This document shows positions 6,200 through 12,189 of a stretch of DNA of 13,865 bases, piece after piece. Numbering within the stretch: position 1 is the stretch's first letter; the number at the start of each line of letters is the position of its first letter. The position numbers were made by a program, and so were the translations under genes. Origin of the DNA: Acidobacteriaceae bacterium (GTDB lineage Bacteria > Acidobacteriota > Terriglobia > Terriglobales > Acidobacteriaceae); contig WQYS01000027.1 in NCBI GenBank assembly GCA_009781125.1, forward strand, positions 1-13,865, read 5' to 3'. Under the pieces are notes generated by a model, which made no database searches, was not told the origin of the DNA, and worked only from the letters and a program-made list of their open reading frames with translations.

Positions 6200-6298
6200 G
6201 TGAAAATAGACGTACTTTGTAAAACCAATAAAGTAGCAACTTTAGATAACGTCACGTTATCGGCACAAGTAAGAGAGTATCGGGAGCTTGCAATATGA
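6200..6298 (+). CDS. Possible 32-residue protein overlapping the xis start by ATGA
   Basis: A GTG at 6200, preceded by AGGA at 6191-6194, opens a 33-codon frame (MKIDVLCKTNKVATLDNVTL, then SAQVREYRELAI). Its TGA overlaps the ATG of the excisionase-like gene as ATGA, the usual arrangement for translational coupling. No family is recognised. The exact overlap and the ribosome-site spacing favour a real small gene; the GTG start, short length and an inverted repeat inside it (6245-6261) argue for caution. Confidence 0.35.
   Translation: MKIDVLCKTNKVATLDNVTLSAQVREYRELAI
6245..6261. promoter_or_regulatory. GATAACG-TCA-CGTTATC inverted repeat before xis
   Basis: The arms of 7 nt are perfect and separated by 3 nt, ending 33 nt before the excisionase-like start codon. 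As DNA it could be an operator or accessory binding site; as RNA it would form a tight hairpin just upstream of the xis ribosome site (GGGAG at 6282-6286). Its sequence differs from the TTCTA-N5-TAGAA sites, so a different protein would be involved. Confidence 0.45.
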
Positions 6299-6513
6299 AG
6301 TTCCTTGATGCCAAGCAAGCCTCTGAGTTCTTAGGCGGGATCAATTTCAGGACACTGTACCGATGGGCCAGAAACAAGCAGATTCCTGCTTATGCCCTGA
6401 ATGAAGGCAAGCGCATATTGTGGCGATTCACTGAAGAAGATTTAACAGAGTGGATGTTGTCAAAGCTCAACATCTCTGTTAATTTTGCTTCAAGCGTTAC
6501 CAGTGTTCCATGA
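6295..6513 (+). CDS. Excisionase-like helix-turn-helix protein
   Basis: This 72-residue protein has a MerR-like/HTH_17 fold of the excisionase family: AKQASEFLGG, then FRTLYRWARNKQIPAY forms the helix-turn-helix, followed by the wing KRILWRFTEEDLTEWM. Such proteins bind next to att sites and steer a tyrosine integrase toward excision, and often regulate the int promoter. GGGAG at 6282-6286 is a good ribosome site. Its stop lies 10 nt before the preferred integrase start, and the integrase ribosome site (GAGGG, 6512-6516) overlaps its stop codon, so the two are translated together. It could instead be a plain regulator, but position and size favour Xis. Confidence 0.8.
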   Translation: MKFLDAKQASEFLGGINFRTLYRWARNKQIPAYALNEGKRILWRFTEEDLTEWMLSKLNISVNFASSVTSVP

Positions 6514-6523
6514 GGGAAAGATC

Positions 6524-7681
6524 ATGATTGGAACACAGCGTTATCAGAATGGAAGTATTGAGCGCGTGAAGAACAAAACAGCCCCGGACACGTGGTTCCT
6601 GAGATATTACGAGACGGATTCTCAGGGAAAGCGTGTCTACAGACGACGGCGCATTGGAACGGTTGAAGAGTACCGAACCAAACGCGAGGCGTTGAAGGCG
6701 TGTGAGTCTTTGCGTAATCGAATCAACTTGGATACAGGAGCACGGACACCTGAAACAGTGTCCTCTCTTGCGTCCCATTACCTGAAACATGAATGCACCA
6801 CAGAAAGAAAGGCATTCGTCACAGCCGAGACAAACGCCGGTGTCCTACGGAATCACATTCTGCCAAGATGGGGAGATTACCAACTTGACGCTGTGAAAAC
6901 AGTAGACGTGGAATTGTGGCTGAACAAATTGCCTCTGGCCCCGGCCAGTCGCACGAAATGCAAGGCTGTCTTTGGTGCTCTGTATTCTCATGCGATACGT
7001 TGGCAGTTTTGCACATTCAACCCGATTCAGAAGGTGAGAACGTCAAGCAAAGGAGTCCGGGCCAAGGAAATTCTGACATCGGACGAAATTTGCGCATTGC
7101 TTGAAAACCTTGCACCACGGGAGAAAGCCCTGATTACGTTGTTGGCCCTTACAGGTCTGAGGCGTTCTGAGGCTTTTGCTCTGCGGTGGTCTGACGTGAA
7201 CACTGAAACGCGAGAGATCGACATTACAAAGTCTTTCGTGCGGTCCCGCCTTGGGCCAACAAAGACAGAATCGAGCAATGCGCCTGTACCGTTGCCGGAT
7301 GACGTAAAGGCGGCTCTTGAGGAATGGCACAGAATCACGCGCTATTCGTCACCTGACGGTTTTGTCTTTGCGAGTACGTGGAAGAACGGGAAAAAGCCTC
7401 TATCGCCGGATATGGTGCTCAAGCGTCATATCAGGCCAGCGGCAGAGAAAGCCGGAATCACAAAGACAGTCGGCTTCCACATGTTCAGGCGTGGTCTGAG
7501 TACCGCGCTGGTGGAGAACGGGGAAAACGTCAAGACTGTGCAGGGGATTCTGAGGCATTCCAACAGCCGGACAACCCTTGATGTCTACAGCCAGAGCGTA
7601 GACGAAACAAAGCAAAAGGCGCTATCGAAGGTGTCTCAGCACCTTTTAGCACCTTTAACCCTTCAAGCCCTTGCCGCTTGA
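6524..7681 (+). CDS. Tyrosine recombinase/integrase
   Basis: The protein has 385 residues from the preferred ATG at 6524, which has GAGGG at 6512-6516. A TTG at 6485 in the same frame would add 13 residues but overlaps xis and has no ribosome site. An AP2-like/arm-binding N-terminus (WFLRYYETDSQGKRVYRRR, residues about 24-42) is followed by a SAM-like core-binding domain (about 80-165). The catalytic domain has all expected residues: Arg213 in TGLRRSEAFAL, Lys247 in PTKTES, His319 and Arg322 in FHMFRRG, His345 in LRHSNS and Tyr355 in LDVYSQ. It would catalyse integration and excision at the tRNA-Ala gene, whose 3' end lies only 32 nt beyond the stop codon. It is intact and should be active. 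Confidence 0.95.
   Translation: MIGTQRYQNGSIERVKNKTAPDTWFLRYYETDSQGKRVYRRRRIGTVEEYRTKREALKACESLRNRINLDTGARTPETVSSLASHYLKHECTTERKAFVTAETNAGVLRNHILPRWGDYQLDAVKTVDVELWLNKLPLAPASRTKCKAVFGALYSHAIRWQFCTFNPIQKVRTSSKGVRAKEILTSDEICALLENLAPREKALITLLALTGLRRSEAFALRWSDVNTETREIDITKSFVRSRLGPTKTESSNAPVPLPDDVKAALEEWHRITRYSSPDGFVFASTWKNGKKPLSPDMVLKRHIRPAAEKAGITKTVGFHMFRRGLSTALVENGENVKTVQGILRHSNSRTTLDVYSQSVDETKQKALSKVSQHLLAPLTLQALAA
7663..7681. terminator. Hairpin over the integrase stop, facing tRNA-Ala
   Basis: TCAAGC (7663-7668) pairs with GCTTGA (7676-7681) around a 7-nt loop and includes the integrase stop codon. It lies between the convergent int and tRNA genes. There is no proper T-run after it for rightward reading, so terminator function is only suggested by position. 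Confidence 0.3.
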
Positions 7682-7713
7682 GGCTTGTAACTCGCTGATT
7701 CTGTTTGGCTTTT

Positions 7714-7760
7714 TGGTGGACCTGATCGGGATCGAACCGATGACCTCTTCCATGCCATGG
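7714..7760. other. Candidate attachment-site core in the tRNA 3' half
   Basis: Tyrosine integrases of this kind usually recombine within the 3' half of a tRNA gene and leave an intact tRNA on the int side. Here int, the shift from AT-richer to GC-rich DNA and the tRNA 3' end all meet at this point. No second copy of the tRNA 3' segment was found by eye in 1-7713, so the other att site should lie left of the window. The exact core is not defined. Confidence 0.5.
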
Positions 7761-7789
7761 AAGCGCGCTCCCAACTGCGCCACAGGCCC
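7714..7789 (-). tRNA. tRNA-Ala (anticodon GGC)
   Basis: The 76-nt minus-strand sequence folds as a complete cloverleaf with an encoded CCA. The acceptor stem is GGGCCTG with CAGGTCC (one G-T pair), the D stem GCGC/GCGC, and the anticodon stem CTTCC/GGAAG with loop ATGGCAT. The anticodon is therefore GGC, which reads GCC (Ala). The T stem is ATCGG/CCGAT with loop TTCGATC, and the 3' end is ACCA. The gene is intact. Its 3' end points at the integrase, the typical arrangement for an island integrated at the 3' end of a tRNA gene. Confidence 0.95.
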
Positions 7790-7816
7790 ACTCTATTGGC
7801 GAGAACAGCTTTATCT

Positions 7817-7846
7817 ATTGTGTCCGACAAGCAGGGATTTCGTCAA
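7817..7846 (-). promoter_or_regulatory. Promoter candidate for tRNA-Ala
   Basis: On the minus strand TTGACG (7846-7841), five of six of the -35 consensus, is followed after 18 nt by CACAAT (7822-7817), four of six of the -10 consensus. A start near 7810 would give a short leader of about 20 nt before the mature tRNA 5' end at 7789. Confidence 0.45.
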
Positions 7847-7872
7847 ACTTGCAGGAATTTCCTCAGACGATG

Positions 7873-7902
7873 GGAACTAAATTGCCGCTCTCCGGTGTCT
7901 AA
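7873..7902 (+). promoter_or_regulatory. ECF-type promoter candidate for the sigma factor operon
   Basis: GGAACTA (7873-7879) and GTCTAA (7897-7902), separated by 17 nt, closely match the RpoE-type promoter boxes (GGAACTT and GTCTAA/GTCAAA, spacer about 16). The transcript would begin near 7908 and run about 105 nt to the sigma factor start. Autoregulation by the product is the usual arrangement for ECF sigma factors. Later in the leader there are two small palindromes, AGAGTG-AG-CACTCT (7916-7929) and CCCCCGGGGG (7931-7940). Confidence 0.5.
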
Positions 7903-8013
7903 ACAACATAGAGTGAGAGTGAGCACTCTGCCCCCGGGGGCGAACGGTCTCAAGCGCTCTCGATGCAGATTTGTCCGGCTCTTACAAAACATCGTACTGT
8001 AAAGGAATCTCCA

Positions 8014-8709
8014 ATGCAGGCGGGTACGCTCGTGGGTGATCTGGCAAGCGCGATCGGCATTAGAACGGAAGACGCCGCGCTCGTCGCCGACCTCAAGGCC
8101 GGCAGCGAAGAGGCGTTCGCCATTCTCATCGCCGAGTACCATCAGCAGCTCTACTCGCTGATCGCGCGCAGCCTGCGCGATCCTGCCGACGCCGCCGATA
8201 TCACGCAGGAGGTCTTCATCAAGGTCTTCCGCAATATCCGCAGCTTCCATGGCGAGTCGAGCCTGCGGACATGGCTCTACAGAATCGCGCTCCATGAGGC
8301 CTCCAATCAGCGGCGGTGGTGGTCGCGCCACAAGAGACAGGAGTGCGCCTTCGACTCGCCGTGCGATCCGGAAGACCGCGAACATTGCCGTTCGCTGAGC
8401 GATACGCTTGCTGATGACGGCGATAGTCCCTTCGATCATGCGGTCCAGGCCCAGGCGCGGGAGACGCTGGAGGCGGCGCTGCATCAGATACCCGAGAGCT
8501 TCCGCACCGTGGTTGTCCTGCGCGAGATCGAAGGCTTCGGTTATGAAGAGATCGCCGAGGTACTCAACATCAATTTAGGGACGGTGAAATCGCGGCTGAT
8601 GCGCGGACGCTCCGCGCTGCGCGCTCTGCTGGTTGCTCAAAAAGACGCGCAACAGGTAAAACCAGCAGCTTCAATCACCGGCAGCTCGCCGGAAGAGGCG
8701 GTGGCGTAA
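8014..8709 (+). CDS. ECF RNA polymerase sigma factor (RpoE-like)
   Basis: This 231-residue protein is an ECF sigma factor. Region 2 covers residues about 31-105 (EEAFAILIAEYHQQLYSLIA, then DAADITQEVFIKVFRNIRSF and SLRTWLYRIALHEASNQRR). Region 4 covers about 151-206 (IPESFRTVVVLREIEGFGYE, then EIAEVLNINLGTVKSRL). Region 1.1 and region 3 are absent, as usual for the group. The ATG at 8014 has AAAGGAA at 8001-8007; an in-frame ATG at 7963 would add 17 residues outside the family pattern and lacks a ribosome site. The stop overlaps the next start as TAATG, which couples it to the membrane anti-sigma factor. It likely controls an envelope stress regulon and probably its own promoter. Confidence 0.93.
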   Translation: MQAGTLVGDLASAIGIRTEDAALVADLKAGSEEAFAILIAEYHQQLYSLIARSLRDPADAADITQEVFIKVFRNIRSFHGESSLRTWLYRIALHEASNQRRWWSRHKRQECAFDSPCDPEDREHCRSLSDTLADDGDSPFDHAVQAQARETLEAALHQIPESFRTVVVLREIEGFGYEEIAEVLNINLGTVKSRLMRGRSALRALLVAQKDAQQVKPAASITGSSPEEAVA

Positions 8710-9392
8710 TGAGTTCTTTTGACTGCGTTCGATTCCAATCCGAGTTTTCTCCTTACCTGGACGGGGCCGTGAGCGGCGAGCAGATGCTGGAGATCGCCAG
8801 GCACCTGGAGGTCTGCGCCTCCTGCCGCGAGGAGTTCGATGCCATGCGCCAGTTGCAGCGGTCGCTCGCTATGCTGGGTCCGGCGAAGGCTCCTGACGAC
8901 CTTGCTACGAGGCTTCGCGTCGCCATCTCGCATCAGAAGGCCGCTACCATGGAGCATTGGCTCTCCAGCCTGAGCGTGAGGTGGGAGAACACGTTTCGTC
9001 CGTTGTTGTTGCAGGTTTCAGCCGGGGTTGCAGGCTCGGTAGCTTTGATCGGCGGCATTGTTCTGCTGTTGGGAATGGTGGCCGAGCCGCAGACGGTGAT
9101 GGCCAACGACGAGCCTCTGGGAGCCATGACCTCGCCGCATTATCTGTATTCGGCAGCTACGCCGCGGGCTATCGTGACTGACTCCGGCGAAGTGATTGTG
9201 GTCGAGGCAGATATCGACGAGCATGGCCGCGTTTACGACTACCATATTGTCTCCGGGCCAGCCGACGAGACCGTTCGCTCGCAGATCATCGATCAGTTGC
9301 TGATGAGCGTCTACGAACCGGCGAGGGTCTTTGGCGCTCCGGCTCGCGGAAGGGTTCTGCTGACCTTCTCCGGTATCTCCGTCGAAGGATAG
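8709..9392 (+). CDS. Membrane anti-sigma factor: zinc-finger N-terminus, TonB C-terminal-like periplasmic part
   Basis: This protein has 227 residues. The N-terminus carries the zinc-finger anti-sigma (ZAS/zf-HC2) motif His32-x3-Cys36-x2-Cys39 (RHLEVCASCREEF) with Cys6 as the likely fourth ligand. A single membrane helix lies at about residues 104-125. Residues about 160-222 (VIVVEADIDEHGRVYDYHIV, then EPARVFGAPARGRVLLTF) resemble the TonB C-terminal domain fold. The cytoplasmic part would hold the upstream sigma factor; the periplasmic part would sense envelope state or a partner protein. A TonB-like sensor end is not the standard arrangement and hints at a protein-contact signal rather than a simple RseB-type one. 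The start overlaps the sigma gene stop by one base. Confidence 0.85.
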   Translation: MSSFDCVRFQSEFSPYLDGAVSGEQMLEIARHLEVCASCREEFDAMRQLQRSLAMLGPAKAPDDLATRLRVAISHQKAATMEHWLSSLSVRWENTFRPLLLQVSAGVAGSVALIGGIVLLLGMVAEPQTVMANDEPLGAMTSPHYLYSAATPRAIVTDSGEVIVVEADIDEHGRVYDYHIVSGPADETVRSQIIDQLLMSVYEPARVFGAPARGRVLLTFSGISVEG

Positions 9393-9419
9393 GGGAGCGC
9401 AGCGGAGTTCGATTCCACA

Positions 9420-9438
9420 ATACGGCAAATTGCCGTAT
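9420..9438. promoter_or_regulatory. Perfect 19-bp operator-like palindrome ahead of the toxin-antitoxin pair
   Basis: ATACGGCAA-A-TTGCCGTAT is a perfect inverted repeat. Its right end overlaps the -10 box TATACT at 9436-9441 (five of six consensus bases); a weak -35 (TTCCAC, 9413-9418) lies 17 nt upstream. Ribbon-helix-helix antitoxins commonly repress their own operon from such sites. The same half-sites recur inside the start of the antitoxin gene at 9471-9484. Confidence 0.65.
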
Positions 9439-9461
9439 ACTCCGTTCAGGGAGACAACATC

Positions 9462-9743
9462 ATGCCAGCAGCCGTATCTACGGCCCGTCTTGAAGCTCGG
9501 ATCAGCGCCGATCTGCATCTGACGCTAAAGCGGGCTGCTGAACTCCAGGGGCGTACCGTAACTGATTTTGTGGTTGCAGTGGTTCAGGATGCCGCCCACC
9601 GTGTCATCCGGCAGGCCGAGGTTGTGCGCTTATCTTTGGTTGACCAGGAACGCTTTGCTCAAGCTCTTCTTGCACCTTCCAGGCCGTCTCCGGCCTTGAA
9701 ACGCGCCTTCGCTCGCCGTAAGAAACTGCTGCGTCCTGAATGA
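9462..9743 (+). CDS. DUF1778/TacA-type ribbon-helix-helix antitoxin
   Basis: This protein of 93 residues has a ribbon-helix-helix N-terminus (ARLEARISADLHLTLKRAAE, then LQGRTVTDFVVAVVQDAA) of the DUF1778 family. Its C-terminal part (LVDQERFAQALLAPSRPSPA, then LKRAF) is the segment that wraps the GNAT toxin in characterised TacA/AtaR pairs. It would bind and neutralise the following acetyltransferase and repress the operon. GGGAG at 9449-9453 is the ribosome site. The stop overlaps the toxin start as ATGA, so both are made in step. The assignment rests on the family pattern plus the neighbour. Confidence 0.9.
   Translation: MPAAVSTARLEARISADLHLTLKRAAELQGRTVTDFVVAVVQDAAHRVIRQAEVVRLSLVDQERFAQALLAPSRPSPALKRAFARRKKLLRPE
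9471..9484. promoter_or_regulatory. Second operator-like repeat inside the antitoxin gene start
   Basis: GCCGTA-TC-TACGGC uses the same six-base half-sites as the upstream palindrome but in everted order with a 2-nt gap. It covers codons 4 to 8 of the antitoxin. Coding constraint alone does not explain this match, so it may be a secondary antitoxin binding site or an RNA hairpin near the start. Confidence 0.4.
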
Positions 9744-10237
9744 ACCAGGCGCCGTTTCAGCTCGCCCGGTTCGATACCAGACATGACCGGTCACGGTTCG
9801 ACAGCGGTTCCGGACCGCTGAACCGTTACCTGTGCGAACAGGCTGCTCAAGATGTTCGCCGCCGCGTGACCGCCTGTTTCGTGGCTCTTGCAGATGGGAA
9901 CCGCATTGTGGGCTACTATACTCTGGCATCGGCAAGCCTGTTGCTGGCCGATCTTCCGGTCAGCATGGCGAAGAAGCTGCCGCGTTATCCCACCGTGCCA
10001 GCGGTTCGCATGGGCCGTTTGGCCGTCGATCAGGCGTTCCAAGGGAGGGGTTTGGGCGGCGCATTGCTGGCCGATGCGCTCGACCGTTCCGCCCGTTCGG
10101 AGATCGCAGCCTACGCCCTGATGGTGGACGCCAAAGACGATGCGGCAGCGTCTTTCTACCAGCATCATGGGTTCATTGCTCTGCCGGATTCAGCACTTAC
10201 GCTGTTTCTGCCGCTTGCAACCGTCCGTGCTTTGTAG
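9740..10237 (+). CDS. GNAT acetyltransferase toxin, TacT-like
   Basis: This GNAT-fold protein of 165 residues has the TacT/AtaT layout. An N-terminal segment contains FDSGSGPLNRYL. The acetyl-CoA binding motif is RLAVDQAFQGRGLGGALL (Gln101-Gly102-Arg103-Gly104-Leu105-Gly106), and DAKDDAAASFYQHHGF follows with Tyr140, the position of the catalytic tyrosine in Salmonella TacT. Known members acetylate the amino group of aminoacyl-tRNAs and block translation. Catalytic and cofactor motifs are intact, so the toxin is probably active. It is coupled to the antitoxin by a 4-nt overlap. The pair sits between the anti-sigma gene and an unrelated secreted protein, so it was probably inserted there as a module; its GC-rich composition matches the surrounding chromosome. 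Confidence 0.9.
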   Translation: MNQAPFQLARFDTRHDRSRFDSGSGPLNRYLCEQAAQDVRRRVTACFVALADGNRIVGYYTLASASLLLADLPVSMAKKLPRYPTVPAVRMGRLAVDQAFQGRGLGGALLADALDRSARSEIAAYALMVDAKDDAAASFYQHHGFIALPDSALTLFLPLATVRAL

Positions 10238-10274
10238 AGCGGTATTCCTAAGTCGGGTTGCATTGCCTCCGGCT

Positions 10275-10297
10275 GCTCCCCTAAACTTCTGGGGAGC
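10275..10297 (+). promoter_or_regulatory. Hairpin that covers the only ribosome site of the following gene
   Basis: GCTCCCC (10275-10281) pairs perfectly with GGGGAGC (10291-10297) around a 9-nt loop. The 3' arm contains GGGGAG, the only Shine-Dalgarno-like sequence ahead of the GTG at 10309. It could be the end of the toxin-antitoxin transcript (there is no T-run) or a switch that limits translation of the secreted TPR protein. Confidence 0.4.
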
Positions 10298-10308
10298 GTC
10301 GAAAAACT

Positions 10309-12111
10309 GTGTATCTTTCTATCTTTAGAATCTCGAACCCCTTCCGGTCCCTCCTGGGCGTAGCTCTGCCTTTCGCGCTTGCGACGGGTTTAGCCGTCTC
10401 TGCCGCAGCGCAACGCGAGTCTTCAAGCAGCAGTCCGCAGCCTGCTCCGGAGCAAAGCCTTCCAACGCCAAGAGTTGCGCTGCCCGATGTGGGAGGCTCA
10501 GCCGTGACGCTGGAAGACAGCGAGCCGCTGTTTTATCTGGCCGTAGCTCTGAATACATGCGGCTACGATGCCGACCTGGCCAACTCCAGCCCCGTACGCC
10601 AGAAGGTGCGCGACGAGGTCAACGCCGCGCTGGCGGACTCTGCCGAGGCTCGTGATCGCCGCGATGAGCTGTGCGGCTATATTCGCTCGCATACGCTCAA
10701 CGATCCGGGGCTGAACCTGGCGCAGTACATCTCGCTAGCGCTGAATCTGAGTCCTCCTCCGCAACTGGAGCCGACGGTTGACCAGACCCAGATGCCCCCG
10801 GACTCGACTGCGGTCGTCAACATTCTGCCGCTGCTTCGCAGCTTTGCCGCGGCCGTTCACATGAACGCGATCCGGGCCAAGTACCGCCCGGACTACCAGG
10901 CGCTTCTCGGCCAGATTCACGATCCCATGCAGAAGATGGTGATGGACACGAACATCTATCTCCATCTTCCCATTAGCAGCTACGATGGCCGCCGCTTCAT
11001 GGTTCTGATGGAGCCGATGCTGGCTCCGGCGGCGACCAATGCGCGCATCTACGGCAGCGACTATATCGTTGTGGTGTCTCCGTCGGTGGAGCCTGCGCCA
11101 GGCGAAACCGTGCCGGTGCGCATGAACGATATCCGCCACACCTACCTGCACTATCTGGTGGAGCCGCTGGTGTATTCCAAATCCATGGACTTGCTGCAAC
11201 CCCTGCTCAAGACTGTTCAGGATGCTCCGTTGGAATTTATCTATAGGTCCGATGCCGCCGCGCTGGTCAACGAGTGCCTCATTAAGGCAATCGAGATTCA
11301 TATGACGGATGTGGGCCTGCCCAAACCCAGGCGTCCGGAGCAGATCAAGCAGCGCGTCGAGACGGAGCGGTACCTGATCGAGATGGGAGAGTACGAGCGC
11401 CAGGCCGAAGTCATTCGCCGGAAAAACGTGGATCTCGCCGTGCGTCAGGGGTGGGTGCTGGTGGACTACTTCTACGGCAAGATCGGGCAAATGGTTAAGG
11501 ATGGCGTCAGTCTGAGAGAAGACATCGGCGAGATGGTCTACGGCATGGACGTTGGCCGCGAGGTGCGTGCCGCCAAGCAGGTGGATTTCCTGCCGGAGGG
11601 AACGCGCGATATCGTGAGCCACGCTCCGCGGCAGCTATCGGGGATGGCGCAGGCGGAGATAAAGCTGGCGAAGGGCGATCTGGACGGCGCAACCGCGCAG
11701 GCCCGCGCCGCGCTCGCCGATCCCAAGGCAGACCATGCCCGGGCGCATTTTCTGATTGCCCGCGTTGCCGTCATGCAGAGCGACTATGACGATGCGCTCA
11801 GTAACTTCGAGGAGGTGCTGAAGACATCGAAGGATCCCGGAACCGTGGCCTGGACCCACATCTATCTGGGGCGGCTGTACGACCTCCAGTCGGTGGACGA
11901 CCCGCCGCTCAGGGACAAGGCGCTGGAGGAGTATCGCACCGCTCTGGCCAATCGTGACAGCAGGCCGGAGACAAAGGCCGCCGCCGAGCAGGGAATCAAG
12001 CATCCGTTCGCCGCGCCTGTGCGGAAGGCGGCCCCGGACGACGACGACGAACCACTGGATCCAAGCGGAAAGGCGCAAAAAGATGCCTATAGGCCGCCGC
12101 CGCATCCATAG
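10309..12111 (+). CDS. Secreted TPR-containing protein of unknown function
   Basis: This protein has 600 residues. Residues 1-35 form a Sec signal peptide (hydrophobic LLGVALPFALATGLAVSAAA, likely cut near AAAQ), followed by a Ser/Pro/Gln-rich linker to about residue 60. Residues about 65-430 are a helical domain not recognised from a named family. It holds HTYLH at 277-281 and NECLIKAIE from 321, spaced like the two parts of a gluzincin metallopeptidase core but with Thr in place of the catalytic Glu. Residues about 440-560 contain TPR-like helices (EIKLAKGDLDGATAQARAAL, then SDYDDALSNFEEVL). The tail is acidic and Pro-rich (PDDDDEP, RPPPHP). Cys84 and Cys122 could pair. The GTG start is the only one that keeps the signal peptide. 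It probably acts in the periplasm; its function is unknown. Confidence 0.8.
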   Translation: MYLSIFRISNPFRSLLGVALPFALATGLAVSAAAQRESSSSSPQPAPEQSLPTPRVALPDVGGSAVTLEDSEPLFYLAVALNTCGYDADLANSSPVRQKVRDEVNAALADSAEARDRRDELCGYIRSHTLNDPGLNLAQYISLALNLSPPPQLEPTVDQTQMPPDSTAVVNILPLLRSFAAAVHMNAIRAKYRPDYQALLGQIHDPMQKMVMDTNIYLHLPISSYDGRRFMVLMEPMLAPAATNARIYGSDYIVVVSPSVEPAPGETVPVRMNDIRHTYLHYLVEPLVYSKSMDLLQPLLKTVQDAPLEFIYRSDAAALVNECLIKAIEIHMTDVGLPKPRRPEQIKQRVETERYLIEMGEYERQAEVIRRKNVDLAVRQGWVLVDYFYGKIGQMVKDGVSLREDIGEMVYGMDVGREVRAAKQVDFLPEGTRDIVSHAPRQLSGMAQAEIKLAKGDLDGATAQARAALADPKADHARAHFLIARVAVMQSDYDDALSNFEEVLKTSKDPGTVAWTHIYLGRLYDLQSVDDPPLRDKALEEYRTALANRDSRPETKAAAEQGIKHPFAAPVRKAAPDDDDEPLDPSGKAQKDAYRPPPHP

Positions 12112-12189
12112 ACGTTGAAGATACGGATTCCTGTTGGCCCTCTGGAGCATCCGTTATAGTAAGGCTCAAGCAGGGTCTGAAGGGGCAGC

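Noticed and set aside
6485..6523. TTG start that would extend the integrase by 13 residues
   Set aside because: No ribosome site, overlap with xis, and a better ATG at 6524 with GAGGG at proper spacing.
1..7713. Possible conjugative element
   Set aside because: No relaxase, coupling protein or type IV secretion gene is present in the window, so transfer by conjugation cannot be claimed from this sequence.
7671..7880. Plus-strand reading frame of 69 codons across the tRNA region
   Set aside because: It is the complement of tRNA-Ala(GGC); the peptide with DLIGIEPMTSS is a well-known false translation of tRNA sequence.
7931..7940. CCCCCGGGGG palindrome before the sigma factor
   Set aside because: Short and of very simple composition; with no second copy or T-run it cannot be called a terminator or operator.
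7963..8013. Upstream ATG for the ECF sigma factor
   Set aside because: No ribosome site; the added residues do not belong to the ECF family pattern. ATG 8014 follows AAAGGAA.
10735..11622. Long His-rich minus-strand frame of 295 codons
   Set aside because: It is a shadow of the GC-rich secreted TPR gene; the His-rich composition comes from antisense reading of GC-biased codons.
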